64,000 nucleotides of DNA from Luteimonas arsenica (GCF_004352825.1 NZ_SJRW01000002.1:186001-250000), one strand, 5' to 3'; counted from the first letter of the stretch, positions 33,974 to 44,316 are shown. Program-made: numbers and translations. Notes: a model not told the origin generated them from the sequence alone.

Positions 33974-34813
33974 TCAGTCGGCCGTCACCAGGTGCGCGTG
34001 CTCCGCGCGCAGTTCGCCGTAGATCGCGTCCGTCTCCGGCGCGGTCCCGTGCCAGCGCGCGAACGACAGCGCCGCCTGCTCGACCAGCATGCCCAGGCCA
34101 TCGACCACGGCATAGGCGCCGCTGGCACGGCCCCAGGCCAGGAAGGGCACGGCCGCTTCGCCGTAGTTGAGGTCGACCGCGGCCATGCGCCGCCCGACCA
34201 GCGAGCGCGGCAGCGTCGGCAGGCCGTCGCTGCGCGCGGCCGAAGTGGCGTTGACCACCAGTTCGAACTCGCCCAGTGAGCCGATGTCGCCCAGGTGCCG
34301 TGGATGCACGCGCCCGGGCTGGCCGAGCAGGTCGGCCAGGGCGTCGGAGCGCGAGGGCGTCCGGTTGACGATGTAGAGGTCGCCGATGCCGGCGTCGAGC
34401 AGGGCCGGGGCGACGCCGCGCGCGGCGCCGCCGGCGCCGATCAGCAGCGTGCGGCGCGCGCGCAGGTCCAGGCCGTGGCGGCCGGTGAGGTCGCGCACCA
34501 GGCCTTCGCCGTCGGTGTTGTCGCCGTGCCAGTCGTCGCCGTTGCGGACCAGGGTGTTGGCGGCGCCGGCGCGGCGCGCGCGCTCGGTGACGTCGGCGCA
34601 GAGCGCCAGCGCGGCCTCCTTCAGCGGCAGGGTGACGTTGGCGCCGGCGCCGCCACGGGCGGCGAATTCGGCCAGCAGCCGGGCGAAGTCGTCAGGCCCG
34701 GCGTCGATGGCCTGGTAGTCGATGGCGATGCCGGCGTCGCGGCCGAAGCTGGCGTGGATGCGCGGCGACAGCGAGTGCGCGACCGGATGCCCGAACACGG
34801 CGTAGTGCTTCAT
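33974..34813 (-). CDS. aroE: Shikimate dehydrogenase
   Basis: 279 residues. The shikimate-binding N-terminus has [12 protein letters not shown] and the catalytic Lys in [10 protein letters not shown]. The NADP-binding Rossmann part has [15 protein letters not shown], followed by NRTPSR. It reduces 3-dehydroshikimate to shikimate. The pathway leads to chorismate, the substrate of the XanB2-like enzyme at 38 kb, though no co-regulation is visible. Confidence 0.97.
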   Translation of the reverse strand: MKHYAVFGHPVAHSLSPRIHASFGRDAGIAIDYQAIDAGPDDFARLLAEFAARGGAGANVTLPLKEAALALCADVTERARRAGAANTLVRNGDDWHGDNTDGEGLVRDLTGRHGLDLRARRTLLIGAGGAARGVAPALLDAGIGDLYIVNRTPSRSDALADLLGQPGRVHPRHLGDIGSLGEFELVVNATSAARSDGLPTLPRSLVGRRMAAVDLNYGEAAVPFLAWGRASGAYAVVDGLGMLVEQAALSFARWHGTAPETDAIYGELRAEHAHLVTAD

Positions 34814-34925
34814 GACTGCCTCCCGGATGCGTGGCGGCGCGCGGAGCGCCGGCCCGTGCCATGGAGTCTACGCCCGGGCCGTGCCGGATGGCGTCATTCG
34901 CGCCGGGTGCCGGCCCGCGGCCGGC

Positions 34926-35924
<999 letters not shown>

Positions 35925-35945
35925 CTACGCCCGCCGCAGGCATGG

Positions 35946-35974
35946 AAAGGCCGGCGCCCCGAAGGACGCCGGCC
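35946..35974 (-). terminator. Terminator of the metalloprotease operon
   Basis: GGCCGGCG and CGCCGGCC form a strong stem around a CCCCGAAGG-containing loop. On the minus strand TTTCC follows. It lies between the metalloprotease stop (35997) and the hemB start (35915). Confidence 0.8.
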
Positions 35975-35996
35975 CCGTTTCACCGCACCGGCGCGA

Positions 35997-37601
35997 TCAG
36001 CGCTTGGTGCAGAGGGTCACGCCGTTGGCCTTGGACCTCGGCACAAAGCCCAGCTCGCTCAGCTTGGCGACGAACGGCGCGATGCAGCCGCGGTAGCCCG
36101 CGGTGCCACTGCCGTGGGTGTCGCGGCACATCGCGTCCGCGGCCTGCAGGTTGGCGCCGCCGATCAGGCCGGGCTCCAGCACGGCGGGCACGCCGGTGTT
36201 GCAGCTGCCGCCATTGGTGGTGGCATTGCCCGGGTTCAGCACCCAGCCCAGGTCCTGGAACAGGGCCGGGGTCAGGTCCAGGCGCAGGTTGGCGTCCAGG
36301 TCCTGGTTGATCGACGGTTCCATGATCGCGTTCGGCGAATGGCTGATGTCGAAGTGCGAGAACGAGGAGCCCTGGGCCAGCGGGGTCGGCGAATACATCA
36401 GCGCGCGGCCCGAGGCATCGGTGCCTGCATAAGCGTTCGGGTCCTCCAGCAGCGCCACGGTCGCGCCGGGGATGCCGGCCTTGAGCGTGTTGCCGTCGGC
36501 CAGCGAGACCATCAGCGTCGGCACGGTGGCCACCACCGTGGCGTCCTCCGCCATGTTGATCACGCCGGCGGCGTTGTTGGCCACCAGGACCGCGATCGCG
36601 CCGGCATCCTCGGCGAACTTCGCCTTGATCTCGAACGCGCAGGTGCCGCGGTCGACGACGGCGATCTTGCCGGCGTAGGCATTGGCCGGCGATGCCGCGC
36701 AGCCTTCGGACGGAGCGCCGCTGCCATCGTTGACCAGCACCAGCTGGCCGTTGAAGTTCGCCGGCGTGGCCGGGGCGCCGAATGCCGCGGTGCCGAACAC
36801 GTAGGTGCCGGCGACGGTGCCGCCGCCGTTGAGCGTGACCTTCGGTGCGAGGGCCACCGGCACCTGGTCGTTGACGTTGGCGCCGGTCCAGGCGAGGCCG
36901 CCGGCGGTCGCCGCCGCCACGCGCTGGGCGTTGCTCATGCTGGTCCAGGCCAGGCCGGAGACGTTGTCGAACACGAAGCTGGAATAGATGTCCGGGTAGC
37001 CGCTCTGCGGCGCGCCGGTGGCCAGGTTGTAGAAGCCCTGGAAGTTCAGGCCGTGGCCGATCTCGTGCATCACCACGTCGAGGAAGTTGATCATCCCCGC
37101 CGGGGTGTTGCCGTCCAGGCCGTAGTACCAGCCGGAGGTCTCCATGCAGCCCGGGGTGCCGAGGTTGGCGTTGAAGTTGCTGTTGATCTCGTCTTCGCCA
37201 GGGCTCAGGTCGGTGCCGGTGATCGAATTCGCGAGCGCTTCGCCGTACCAGTGGCCGGCCAGGGCGCCCTCGAAGTCGCGCTGGATGAAGCGGGCGCCGG
37301 CCGAGCCGAGCACGCCGCTGGTGGCGGTGCAGCTGAGCGCGGTGAACTGGGCGCGGACGCGGATGTCCTCGTCGCTCTCCAGCACGGCGCCCCAGAGGTC
37401 GGCGGCGAACTGGTAGGCGATCTGGCGCTGTTCGCCGACGGTGGTGCCAGGGTTGCCGCCGACGGGGCTGGCCGGGGTCGGGTCGTTGAGGCCGACGTCG
37501 GGGGCGTTCATGTTGACCAGGATGACGTTGGCCGCATCGGCGCTGCCGATCGCGAAGGTCGAGGCGGCCGCGAGGGCGCAAGCGAGAAGGGTCTTATTCA
37601 C
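35997..37601 (-). CDS. Secreted metalloprotease-like protein with PA domain
   Basis: 534 residues from a GTG that overlaps the upstream gene by 8 nt. A Sec signal peptide covers residues 1-23 (ACALAAASTFAIGSADA). A zinc-binding HEIGHGLNF (HExxH, about 180) lies in the first half. A PA-type protein-binding insert follows (GKIAVVDRGTCAFEIKAKFAEDAGAIAVLV). A second His-bearing segment (FDISHSPNAIMEP) may supply the remaining ligand or Met-turn. A short Cys-containing C-terminus resembles tails seen in secreted Lysobacter proteases. Substrate unknown. Confidence 0.85.
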   Translation of the reverse strand: MNKTLLACALAAASTFAIGSADAANVILVNMNAPDVGLNDPTPASPVGGNPGTTVGEQRQIAYQFAADLWGAVLESDEDIRVRAQFTALSCTATSGVLGSAGARFIQRDFEGALAGHWYGEALANSITGTDLSPGEDEINSNFNANLGTPGCMETSGWYYGLDGNTPAGMINFLDVVMHEIGHGLNFQGFYNLATGAPQSGYPDIYSSFVFDNVSGLAWTSMSNAQRVAAATAGGLAWTGANVNDQVPVALAPKVTLNGGGTVAGTYVFGTAAFGAPATPANFNGQLVLVNDGSGAPSEGCAASPANAYAGKIAVVDRGTCAFEIKAKFAEDAGAIAVLVANNAAGVINMAEDATVVATVPTLMVSLADGNTLKAGIPGATVALLEDPNAYAGTDASGRALMYSPTPLAQGSSFSHFDISHSPNAIMEPSINQDLDANLRLDLTPALFQDLGWVLNPGNATTNGGSCNTGVPAVLEPGLIGGANLQAADAMCRDTHGSGTAGYRGCIAPFVAKLSELGFVPRSKANGVTLCTKR

Positions 37602-38022
37602 GGGCGGCCTCCACGGTGGTCACGGGGGCGGCGTGGCCGTCGGCGTCGCCGTGGCTGATCACGATCGAACCATCCTCGAGCCGGGTGGCGGTGACGAAGG
37701 ACATCATGTCCTCGGACACCTGCATGCTGACGCGGCCGTCGGGGTGGCGCTTCATCGTGCGCTCGGCCTCGGCGCGGGTCTTCGGGCCGGGCTTTGCGAT
37801 CGACATCGGGTCGGCCGTGCGCAGGCGCGAGGACACAGCGGTGCGCAGCTGCGCCTGTTCGGCCGCGGTCGGCGCGCGCAGGCGGCCGGTGGCGGGGTCG
37901 ATGGCGACGGTGGCGCCGGCATAGCTGCCGGTGGCGGTTTCGGTGGCGTCCACCGGTTCGGCGGCGTGCGCGGCGAAGCCCGCGGACAGGCCCGCGAGCA
38001 ACAGCAAGGTAGTGCGATTCAT
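37594..38022 (-). CDS. Small secreted protein of unknown function
   Basis: 142 residues from the ATG at 38022. A signal peptide (LLLLAGLSAGFAAHA) ends near residue 21. The mature part contains a TGSYAGATVAIDPATGRLRAPTAAE-type segment and a C-terminal beta-rich region. It overlaps the metalloprotease gene by 8 nt, so the two are made together. It may be a chaperone, inhibitor or co-secreted partner of the protease; no domain proves this. Confidence 0.75.
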   Translation of the reverse strand: MNRTTLLLLAGLSAGFAAHAAEPVDATETATGSYAGATVAIDPATGRLRAPTAAEQAQLRTAVSSRLRTADPMSIAKPGPKTRAEAERTMKRHPDGRVSMQVSEDMMSFVTATRLEDGSIVISHGDADGHAAPVTTVEAARE

Positions 38023-38226
38023 CTGGGTGTGGTCCTCGAAATGAGGCACCCGGAAAGGCTGTGGCCGTAGCCACCGTCCCCCCCGAACGGTGCCTCCATG
38101 GTCAATGCGAAGGTGGTGTTGCCGACAGGCCGTGTCCCCTTGGCCCTTGCCGAGTCTGCATCGTGTCGGGGTGTTTGCTCAATCTTGCAGCGCAACACCC
38201 GGCGGACGCATGCTGGGTGGCTTCCT

Positions 38227-39246
38227 TCAGCCGGCCGGACGGCCATGCACGCCGTCGATCTCCACGGCGAGCTCGCGCCGGCAGATCGCCGCGTGCAGCA
38301 GCAGCCGGGGCACGGCGTCGCCGAAGCGGCGCTCGAGTGCGTCGGCGACCAGCGGCAGGTCGTGGTGGTCGCGCACGTAGACCTTCAGGCGGGTGCCGGC
38401 GCCGAAGCGTGCGGGCAGGGCGTCGTCGTGCGCGCGTGCCGCAGCCACCAGCGCATCGAAGTTGGCGAAGGTCTCGTCGAGCTGCGCCAGCAGTTCGCCG
38501 TCGTGCATCGAGGCATGGCCGACCACGGCCGCGGTGCCCGACAGCAGCAGCGGCATCGCGCTGCCTGCGGGCGGCAGCATCGCGCGCGCGAAGCTGGGCG
38601 GCTGCGGGCCATATTGGCGCGGATAGCGGTAGGCGCTGACCTGGCGCGGGTTCTCCACCGGCGTCCCCGGTGCCACCGAGGCGAGCCAGTAGACCTGCAC
38701 CACGCGCTGGCCGTCGCAGCGGCCGATCGCGGTGGCCGCCGGCAGGCTGCGCACGTCGAAGTCGCCCAGGCCCTGGGCGCGGCCGACGCAGAAGGCGCGG
38801 TAGCGCTCGTCGTCGCCCTCGCCGAAGGTGATGGCATCGACGTAGTTCCAGACCCGCAGCAGGTGCGGGGTGCGGCTGCCGCGAGTGAACCCGGCCAGAC
38901 GGGAATAGGCGTGGCGCGAGGCTTCCTGGATATCGCCCTGGTCCGCGCCCTCCGCGACCTCGATCGCGCCGAACAGCAGCTGGCCGTCGCTGGCCCAGCG
39001 CACGTCGCCCTCGCGGCCGCGCATCACCGGCGCGTTGGTGTGCCATACCTCGAACGGGGCCTCATCGTGCGGCTCAAGCGGCACGCGCAGGTAGCGCGGG
39101 TCGTCGAGCACCGGTGCCCGGCTGCCGAAGCCGAACACCGCCAGCACGTCGTCGCCGAGCAGGGCCTCGGGACCGTCGGAATGCACGTATTCGACCGCCA
39201 GTCGCGGGGTGGCATCGACGGGCGACATGGGCAGTGGACGGCTCAC
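38227..39246 (-). CDS. xanB2: XanB2-like chorismatase (hydroxybenzoate synthase)
   Basis: 339 residues from a GTG that overlaps the halogenase-like stop (GTGA); an internal ATG at 39228 is an alternative. The sequence (VWNYVDAITFGEGDDERYRAFCVGR, NPRQVSAYRYPRQYGPQPPSFARA) matches the chorismatase/XanB2 family, often mis-annotated as pteridine-dependent deoxygenase. XanB2 splits chorismate into pyruvate and 3-/4-hydroxybenzoate, giving the aryl starter of xanthomonadin and precursors for ubiquinone. It belongs to the minus-strand unit that starts at 40.6 kb. Confidence 0.88.
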   Translation of the reverse strand: MSRPLPMSPVDATPRLAVEYVHSDGPEALLGDDVLAVFGFGSRAPVLDDPRYLRVPLEPHDEAPFEVWHTNAPVMRGREGDVRWASDGQLLFGAIEVAEGADQGDIQEASRHAYSRLAGFTRGSRTPHLLRVWNYVDAITFGEGDDERYRAFCVGRAQGLGDFDVRSLPAATAIGRCDGQRVVQVYWLASVAPGTPVENPRQVSAYRYPRQYGPQPPSFARAMLPPAGSAMPLLLSGTAAVVGHASMHDGELLAQLDETFANFDALVAAARAHDDALPARFGAGTRLKVYVRDHHDLPLVADALERRFGDAVPRLLLHAAICRRELAVEIDGVHGRPAG

Positions 39247-40619
39247 GGATTGCCGTCCTGGAGGGTGTCGCCGGCGAAGCTCTCGCCGACCTGGCGGCGG
39301 CGGCGCAGCCAGCCGCGCACCGCGCTGGGCGCGATCGCGATCGCGTTGGCGGCATAGACCAGGCGGAACAGGCGCAGCCGGCGCAGCACCTTGCGATTGT
39401 CGAAGACGTCGCCGGCCAGCATCGAGATCACCGCCTGTTCAAGCTGGAAATCGTTGCGCGGCGCGGCGAACAGGCGCTGCATCACCGGCGTGGTGAAGCG
39501 GTGGATGAACCAGGAGAAATGCTTCAGGCCACGCCGGAGGCGGGTGTCCATCGCGCGCTGCAGCGCGGCCTCGCGAGCGGGCTCGCGCAGCGCGCCATCG
39601 ACCACGTCCACCGCGTGCTCGGCGCTGTTCATGCCGAGGTAGACGCCCGAGGAAAACACCGGGTCGATGAAGGCGTAGGCGTCGCCGGCCATCACCCAGC
39701 CCGGGCCGGCCATCCGCGTGCAGCTGTAGGAGTAGTTGCCGGTGACGTGCACCGGTGCCACGCGCTCGGCCTGGCCCATGCGCTTCCACACCGTGGGCGC
39801 CAGGCGCAGGGTCTGCATCAGGAAGGCCTCGGTGTCGCCGCGGCGGGTCTTCAGGTATTCGGGGAAGCACACCGCGCCGACGCTCATCACGCCGTCGGGC
39901 AGCGGGATCAGCCAGTACCAGCCGTGCTCGAAGCGGTCGACGGTGATGTTGCCGGCGTCCTCGCCGTCGCGGCGGACCACGCCGGTGAAGTGGCTGAAGA
40001 TCGCCGCCGACTGGTGCGCCTGGCTCTTGCGCTTGAGCTTGAGCTTGCTGCCCAGGAACGTGTCGCGGCCGCTGGCGTCGACCAGGTAGCGGAAGCGGAC
40101 CTCCAGCGCGCCGCCGTCGGCATCGCGGGCATGGGCCACGCGCGGCCGGCCGTCCACGAAGTCGACCCGCTCGACCTTGACCTGCTGGCGGGCATCGACG
40201 CCGGCGGCCTGCGCATTGCGGAACAGCAGCAGGTCGAGGTCGGCGCGGCGCACCTGGAAGGCGTGGTCGAACTTCGGGTCGATCGCGCGGTTGAAGCGGA
40301 ACACGTGGGTAGTGTCGGCCTCGTCCTGGACCGGGAAGTCGGCGCCGGCCTTGTACACGCCGATGTCGCGGACCTGGTCGAGCACGCCCAGGCGCTCGAA
40401 GATCGGCAGGTTCATCGGCAGCAGCGATTCGCCGATGTGGAAGCGCGGGTGGGCGTCCTTCTCCAGCATCACGACCCGCCAGCCGCGGCGGGCGAGGAGG
40501 GCGGACGCGGTGCTGCCCGCGGGCCCGCCGCCGATGACCAGGACGTCGCAGTCCATGGCCTGGGGGCAGGCGGGTGTGTCGTTCGCGGGGTTCTGCATTT
40601 CGCTGCGCGCGCTGGCCAT
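39243..40619 (-). CDS. FAD-dependent halogenase-like oxidoreductase (pigment cluster)
   Basis: 458 residues if read from the ATG at 40619; ATGs at 40598 and at MDCDVL are alternatives. The FAD-binding GGGPAGSTAS follows MDCDVLVI. The flavin-halogenase signature WYWLIP (W-x-W-x-I-P) and a GDAYAFIDP FAD motif are present. Similar genes in aryl-polyene clusters are called tryptophan halogenase-like, and in Xanthomonas brominate the polyene. Divergent from the ACP gene with 45 bp between. Halogenation or hydroxylation of the aryl ring is inferred. Confidence 0.82.
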   Translation of the reverse strand: MASARSEMQNPANDTPACPQAMDCDVLVIGGGPAGSTASALLARRGWRVVMLEKDAHPRFHIGESLLPMNLPIFERLGVLDQVRDIGVYKAGADFPVQDEADTTHVFRFNRAIDPKFDHAFQVRRADLDLLLFRNAQAAGVDARQQVKVERVDFVDGRPRVAHARDADGGALEVRFRYLVDASGRDTFLGSKLKLKRKSQAHQSAAIFSHFTGVVRRDGEDAGNITVDRFEHGWYWLIPLPDGVMSVGAVCFPEYLKTRRGDTEAFLMQTLRLAPTVWKRMGQAERVAPVHVTGNYSYSCTRMAGPGWVMAGDAYAFIDPVFSSGVYLGMNSAEHAVDVVDGALREPAREAALQRAMDTRLRRGLKHFSWFIHRFTTPVMQRLFAAPRNDFQLEQAVISMLAGDVFDNRKVLRRLRLFRLVYAANAIAIAPSAVRGWLRRRRQVGESFAGDTLQDGNP

Positions 40620-40664
40620 GCGATCATCCGGGCCAAGAATGATAGCCGCAACGGATGCCGCCGC
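40620..40664. promoter_or_regulatory. Divergent promoter region of the pigment cluster
   Basis: Only 45 bp separate the halogenase-like start from the ACP start, so at least one promoter must overlap coding DNA. AATGATAGC in this gap could be a -10 region. No operator is evident. Confidence 0.4.
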
Positions 40665-40931
40665 ATGTCCAGCCAGTCCCCCGCCGAACGCGAACTCGCC
40701 GAACTCCTGGTCGAGGCCCTGAACCTCGACGACGTCGATCCGGCCTCCATCGATCCCGAAGCGCCGCTGTTCAATGCCGGCCTGGGCCTGGATTCGATCG
40801 ACGCGCTGGAGCTGGCGCTGGCGGTGGGCAAGCGCTACGGCTTCCAGCTGCGCTCGGACAGCGAGGAGAACCGCCGCATCTTCGCCTCGCTGCGGGCCCT
40901 GTCGGCGCACGTCGAAGCCCACCGCGCCTGA
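40665..40931 (+). CDS. xanC: Acyl carrier protein of the aryl-polyene pathway
   Basis: 88 residues with the phosphopantetheine site GLDSIDALEL (Ser44). Net acidic, four-helix ACP layout, full length. It carries the growing polyene and needs the Sfp-type transferase at 10.3 kb. First gene of the long plus-strand unit. I equate it with XanC from position and family. Confidence 0.88.
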   Translation: MSSQSPAERELAELLVEALNLDDVDPASIDPEAPLFNAGLGLDSIDALELALAVGKRYGFQLRSDSEENRRIFASLRALSAHVEAHRA

Positions 40932-40951
40932 GGCGCGGCCCGGTGCCGGCC

Positions 40952-41635
40952 ATGGGCCTGGCCCTCACGGTCGCGATGGCGGTGGCCTATGCGGCCTTCG
41001 CCCACCTGGCCAGCGCCACCCATGACGACCGCTACGCCTACGCCGCGCTGCTGGCGCTGGTGGCGATGATGCTCGCCGCAGGCCTGGTGGCGCGCCGGGC
41101 CTGGGCCTGGGTGGCACTGCCGCTGGCGCTGGGTGCCTGCCACCTGCTGTATGCCTCGGGACATGCCGGCCTGCCCCTGCTGCTGGTGCCGGTGGCCTTC
41201 GTGGCCGCGATCGCCTGGCTGTTCGCGCGCAGCCTGTGGTCGCCGCACGGGGCGCTGATCACCCGCATCGTGGCCGCGCTCGACGGCAGCACCCCGGCCA
41301 CCCTGGCCCCGGACCTGCTGGCCTACAGCCGCGGCCTGACCGCCGCCTGGGCCCTGGTGCTGGGCGTACTGGGGCTGGCCAACCTGGTGCTGGCCATGGT
41401 CGCGGAACCCGGTGGCCTGCTGTCCAGCCTCGGCCTGCGCGCGCCGCTCACCATCACCCGCGAGCAGTGGTCGCTGTTCGCCAACATCCTCAACTACGGG
41501 CTGGTGGGCGGTTTCTTCCTGGTCGAATTCGCCTACCGCAAGCGCCGCTTCCCGGGGCGCTACAGCAGCTTCGCGGCCTTCCTGCGCCAGATGGCGGGGC
41601 TGGGGCCGGCGTTCTGGCGCGATTTCCTGCGCTGA
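40952..41635 (+). CDS. COG4648-type membrane protein of the pigment cluster
   Basis: 227 residues with about six hydrophobic helices and a short basic C-terminus (FAYRKRRFPGRYSSFAAFLRQM). An in-frame GTG nine bases upstream is an alternative start. This family is a regular member of aryl-polyene clusters but has no established activity; a scaffold or a transport accessory in the inner membrane is likely. Confidence 0.82.
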   Translation: MGLALTVAMAVAYAAFAHLASATHDDRYAYAALLALVAMMLAAGLVARRAWAWVALPLALGACHLLYASGHAGLPLLLVPVAFVAAIAWLFARSLWSPHGALITRIVAALDGSTPATLAPDLLAYSRGLTAAWALVLGVLGLANLVLAMVAEPGGLLSSLGLRAPLTITREQWSLFANILNYGLVGGFFLVEFAYRKRRFPGRYSSFAAFLRQMAGLGPAFWRDFLR

Positions 41636-41673
41636 ACGGGGGCCGGGACCCGGCCATTGGGTATGCTTTGCCG

Positions 41674-42450
41674 ATGCAGCAGCGCGTCGACAACATGGAA
41701 GTGGCCGAATCGGCCCTGCAGCGGCTGGCCTGGGGCGTCCACAACGCCGTCGGCTTCGCCTTCACCCTGGCCTGGACGGCCTTCTGGATCAGCCTCGCGC
41801 TGCTGGTGCTGCTGGTCACCCGGCGCCGGGACTTCGCCCTGCGCATGGCGGCGCGCTGCTGGGCGCCGGCGCTGATCGCCGGCACCTTCGCCCGCCTGGA
41901 GGTCGAGGGTGCCGACCGCATCGACTGGTCGAAGCCGCGGCTGCTGGTGTCCAACCACCAGTCGATCATCGACATCTGCGCGCTGTTCCGCGCGGTGCCG
42001 GTGCCGCTGCACTTCCTGCTCAAGCAGGAGATGACGAAAGTGCCCTTCGTGGGCTGGTACGCGCGCGCCTGCGGCATGCTGTTCATCGAACGCGACAACC
42101 CGCGCGCCGGCCCGCGCCTGCGCCGCGAGGCCGCGGCGCTGCTGCGCGACGGCCACACCCTGTGCCTGTTTCCCGAGGGCACGCGCAGCCGCACCGGCGC
42201 GGTGGCGCCGTTCAAGGGCGGCGCCTTCCAGTCGGCGATCGACGCCGGCGCCGAGGTGCTGCCGGTGGCGATCGAGGGCGCCGGCGCGGTGCTGCCGCCC
42301 GACGGCTTCCGCGCCCGCCCGGGGGTGATCACGGTGCGCTTCGGCACGCCGCTGCCGACCGTGGACGCGGGCCCGGGCGCGTCGGCCCGCCAGGCGCTGG
42401 CCGATGCCGCGCATGCTTCGGTGGTGGCGCTGCTGCGCGGCCAGGCCTGA
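41674..42450 (+). CDS. 1-acyl-sn-glycerol-3-phosphate-type acyltransferase
   Basis: 258 residues. An N-terminal hydrophobic helix (about 20-40) precedes the PlsC motifs NHQSIID (H-x4-D), KVPFVGWYARACGMLFIER and FPEGTRS. A later ATG (41695) is possible. In aryl-polyene clusters such enzymes attach the polyene to a lipid or sugar-lipid anchor. It lies 38 nt after the COG4648 gene. Confidence 0.92.
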   Translation: MQQRVDNMEVAESALQRLAWGVHNAVGFAFTLAWTAFWISLALLVLLVTRRRDFALRMAARCWAPALIAGTFARLEVEGADRIDWSKPRLLVSNHQSIIDICALFRAVPVPLHFLLKQEMTKVPFVGWYARACGMLFIERDNPRAGPRLRREAAALLRDGHTLCLFPEGTRSRTGAVAPFKGGAFQSAIDAGAEVLPVAIEGAGAVLPPDGFRARPGVITVRFGTPLPTVDAGPGASARQALADAAHASVVALLRGQA

Positions 42451-42468
42451 GGCGCGCAGGGCAGTCCC

Positions 42469-42747
42469 ATGGAGTTCGTTGTCGAGCACGACCATCCCTG
42501 CCTGCCGGGGCATTTCCCCGGCCATCCGCTGGTGCCCGGCGTGGTTGTCCTGGACCACGTGCTGGCCGCGATCGAGGCCGGGCACGGGCCGCTGGGGTCG
42601 CTGCGGCTGCCGCAGGTGAAATTCGCCAGCCCGCTGCGTCCGGGCGAACCTGCCCGCGTGGAGCTTGATGGCGCCGCGCCGCGCTGGCGCTTCCGCGTGC
42701 TGCGCGGTGCGACCCTGGTCGCCTCCGGCGAGGTCGCGCTGGCATGA
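42469..42747 (+). CDS. Hotdog-fold dehydratase (FabZ/ApeI-like)
   Basis: 92 residues, with the FabZ/FabA-type HFPGHPLVPGVV motif. It is shorter than FabZ (about 145), as is usual for ApeI-type members. It removes water from 3-hydroxyacyl-ACP to build conjugated double bonds. It overlaps the following acyltransferase gene by 4 nt (ATGA), within the continuous plus-strand operon. Confidence 0.85.
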   Translation: MEFVVEHDHPCLPGHFPGHPLVPGVVVLDHVLAAIEAGHGPLGSLRLPQVKFASPLRPGEPARVELDGAAPRWRFRVLRGATLVASGEVALA

Positions 42748-43748
42748 GCGGCCACTGGAAGCAGCGCCGCGAGGGCGGGGGCTGGTTCGCGCTCTGGCTG
42801 CTGCGCAGCGTCAGCCTGCGCGGCGGGCGCGGGCTGGCGCGGCTGCTGCTGTACCCGATCACGCTGTATTTCCTGGCGCGCCGCACCGAGGAGCGCCGCG
42901 ATTCGCGCGCCTACCTGCGCCGCGTGCTCGGCCGCCCGGCGCGCCTGGGCGACGTCGCGCGCCACATCCACACCTTTGCCGCCACCATCCTCGACCGCGT
43001 GTTCCTGCTCGGCGGCGACATGCGCCGCTTCGACATCCGCGTCAGCGGCCTGGAATCGCTGCACGCCGCGCTGGACCGCGGCCAGGGCGTGCTGGTGTTC
43101 GGCTCGCACCTGGGCAGCTTCGAGGTGCTGCGCGTGCTCGGCCGCCAGCGTCCGGAACAGCAGATCCGCGTGGTGCTGGACAAGGCGCACAGTCCGGCGG
43201 TCACCCAGCTTCTGGACGCGCTCAACCCCGATATCGCGGCCTCGGTGATCGACGCCAGCCAGGACGGCCCGGCGATCATGTTCGAGATCCAGAAGGCGGC
43301 GTCCGAAGGCGCGCTGGTGGCCCTGCTGGTCGACCGCATCCAGCCGGGCGAGGCCTCGCTGGGCGTGCCTTTCCTGGGCGACGAGGCGCCGTTCCCGGTG
43401 GCGCCTTGGCTGCTGGCGGCGGTGCTGCAGGTGCCGGTGCAGCTGGCCTTCGGCCTGTACCGCGGCGGCAACCGCTACGATCTGGTGTTCGAACCGTTCA
43501 GCGATGGCGTGGCGATCCCGCGGCGCGAGCGCGCCGCGGCGGTGCCGGCGCTCATCCGGCGTTATGTCGCGCGACTGGAACATCATGTGCGCGATGCGCC
43601 GTACAACTGGTTCAACTTCTACGATTTCTGGGGCGACCGTGAGCACAGCCGAAATCCGCACGAATCCATGCCCGACGCTGGCGCTGCTGGCGCTGCTGGC
43701 GGCGACGATCGCGCTGCCTTCCAGCGCGCAGCCGGCGGCGGTCGATAG
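42744..43748 (+). CDS. LpxL/HtrB-like acyltransferase
   Basis: 334 residues. The LpxL-family motif HLGSFE (H-x4-E) lies at about residue 118 and a conserved NWFNFYDFW near 292-300. The last 35 residues after that motif are low-complexity and read across the start of the next gene, so the functional protein may end near 43640. It probably transfers the aryl-polyene chain to a lipid or sugar. Confidence 0.85.
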   Translation: MSGHWKQRREGGGWFALWLLRSVSLRGGRGLARLLLYPITLYFLARRTEERRDSRAYLRRVLGRPARLGDVARHIHTFAATILDRVFLLGGDMRRFDIRVSGLESLHAALDRGQGVLVFGSHLGSFEVLRVLGRQRPEQQIRVVLDKAHSPAVTQLLDALNPDIAASVIDASQDGPAIMFEIQKAASEGALVALLVDRIQPGEASLGVPFLGDEAPFPVAPWLLAAVLQVPVQLAFGLYRGGNRYDLVFEPFSDGVAIPRRERAAAVPALIRRYVARLEHHVRDAPYNWFNFYDFWGDREHSRNPHESMPDAGAAGAAGGDDRAAFQRAAGGGR

Positions 43749-44316
43749 CGACTGGATCCTGCAGCGCCTGGCGCGGCCGGCGCCGGTGACCACGCCCTTT
43801 GTCGAACTTCGCGGTTCGGCGATGCTGAAGGCGCCGCTGCGCATCGAGGGCGAGTACGCCCGCCCCGACGCCGACACCCTGGTGCGCCAGGTCCGCGTGC
43901 CCTACGCCGAGACCACCACCATCCGCGAAGGCGAGGCCACGATCGCGCGCGGCAACCGCTCGCCGCGCACGTTCTCCCTGTCGCGCGCGCCGGAGCTGGC
44001 CGGGCTGCAGGCCAGCTTCGGGGCCCTGCTCGCCGGCGACACCGCGGCGCTGTCGCGCGACTACCGCATCACCTCGCACGGCAGCCGCGAGGACTGGCGC
44101 CTGGAGCTGGTGCCGCGCGACGCCGCGCTGGCCGCCAGCGTCCGCGACATCACCCTGCGCGGCCGCGGCGCCGAGCTGCGCTGCATCGAAACCCGCCCGG
44201 TCGAAGGCGAGCTGCAGCGCACCCTGCTCGCCGGCGCCGCCCGTGCCGCGATCGCCACCGGTGAGGCCGCCGCCTACGAGTCCCTGTGCCGCGAGCCCGG
44301 CGCCGCGGCGCAATGA
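43639..44316 (+). CDS. LolA-like periplasmic carrier of the pigment cluster
   Basis: 225 residues from a GTG at 43639; signal peptide LALLALLAATIALPSSAQ. The mature beta-rich part resembles LolA-related outer-membrane lipoprotein carriers present in aryl-polyene clusters. It overlaps the acyltransferase by 110 nt in another frame, longer than the usual coupling overlap. It ends in an ATGA overlap with the MMPL exporter, pointing to joint transport of the product across the periplasm. Confidence 0.82.
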   Translation: MSTAEIRTNPCPTLALLALLAATIALPSSAQPAAVDSDWILQRLARPAPVTTPFVELRGSAMLKAPLRIEGEYARPDADTLVRQVRVPYAETTTIREGEATIARGNRSPRTFSLSRAPELAGLQASFGALLAGDTAALSRDYRITSHGSREDWRLELVPRDAALAASVRDITLRGRGAELRCIETRPVEGELQRTLLAGAARAAIATGEAAAYESLCREPGAAAQ

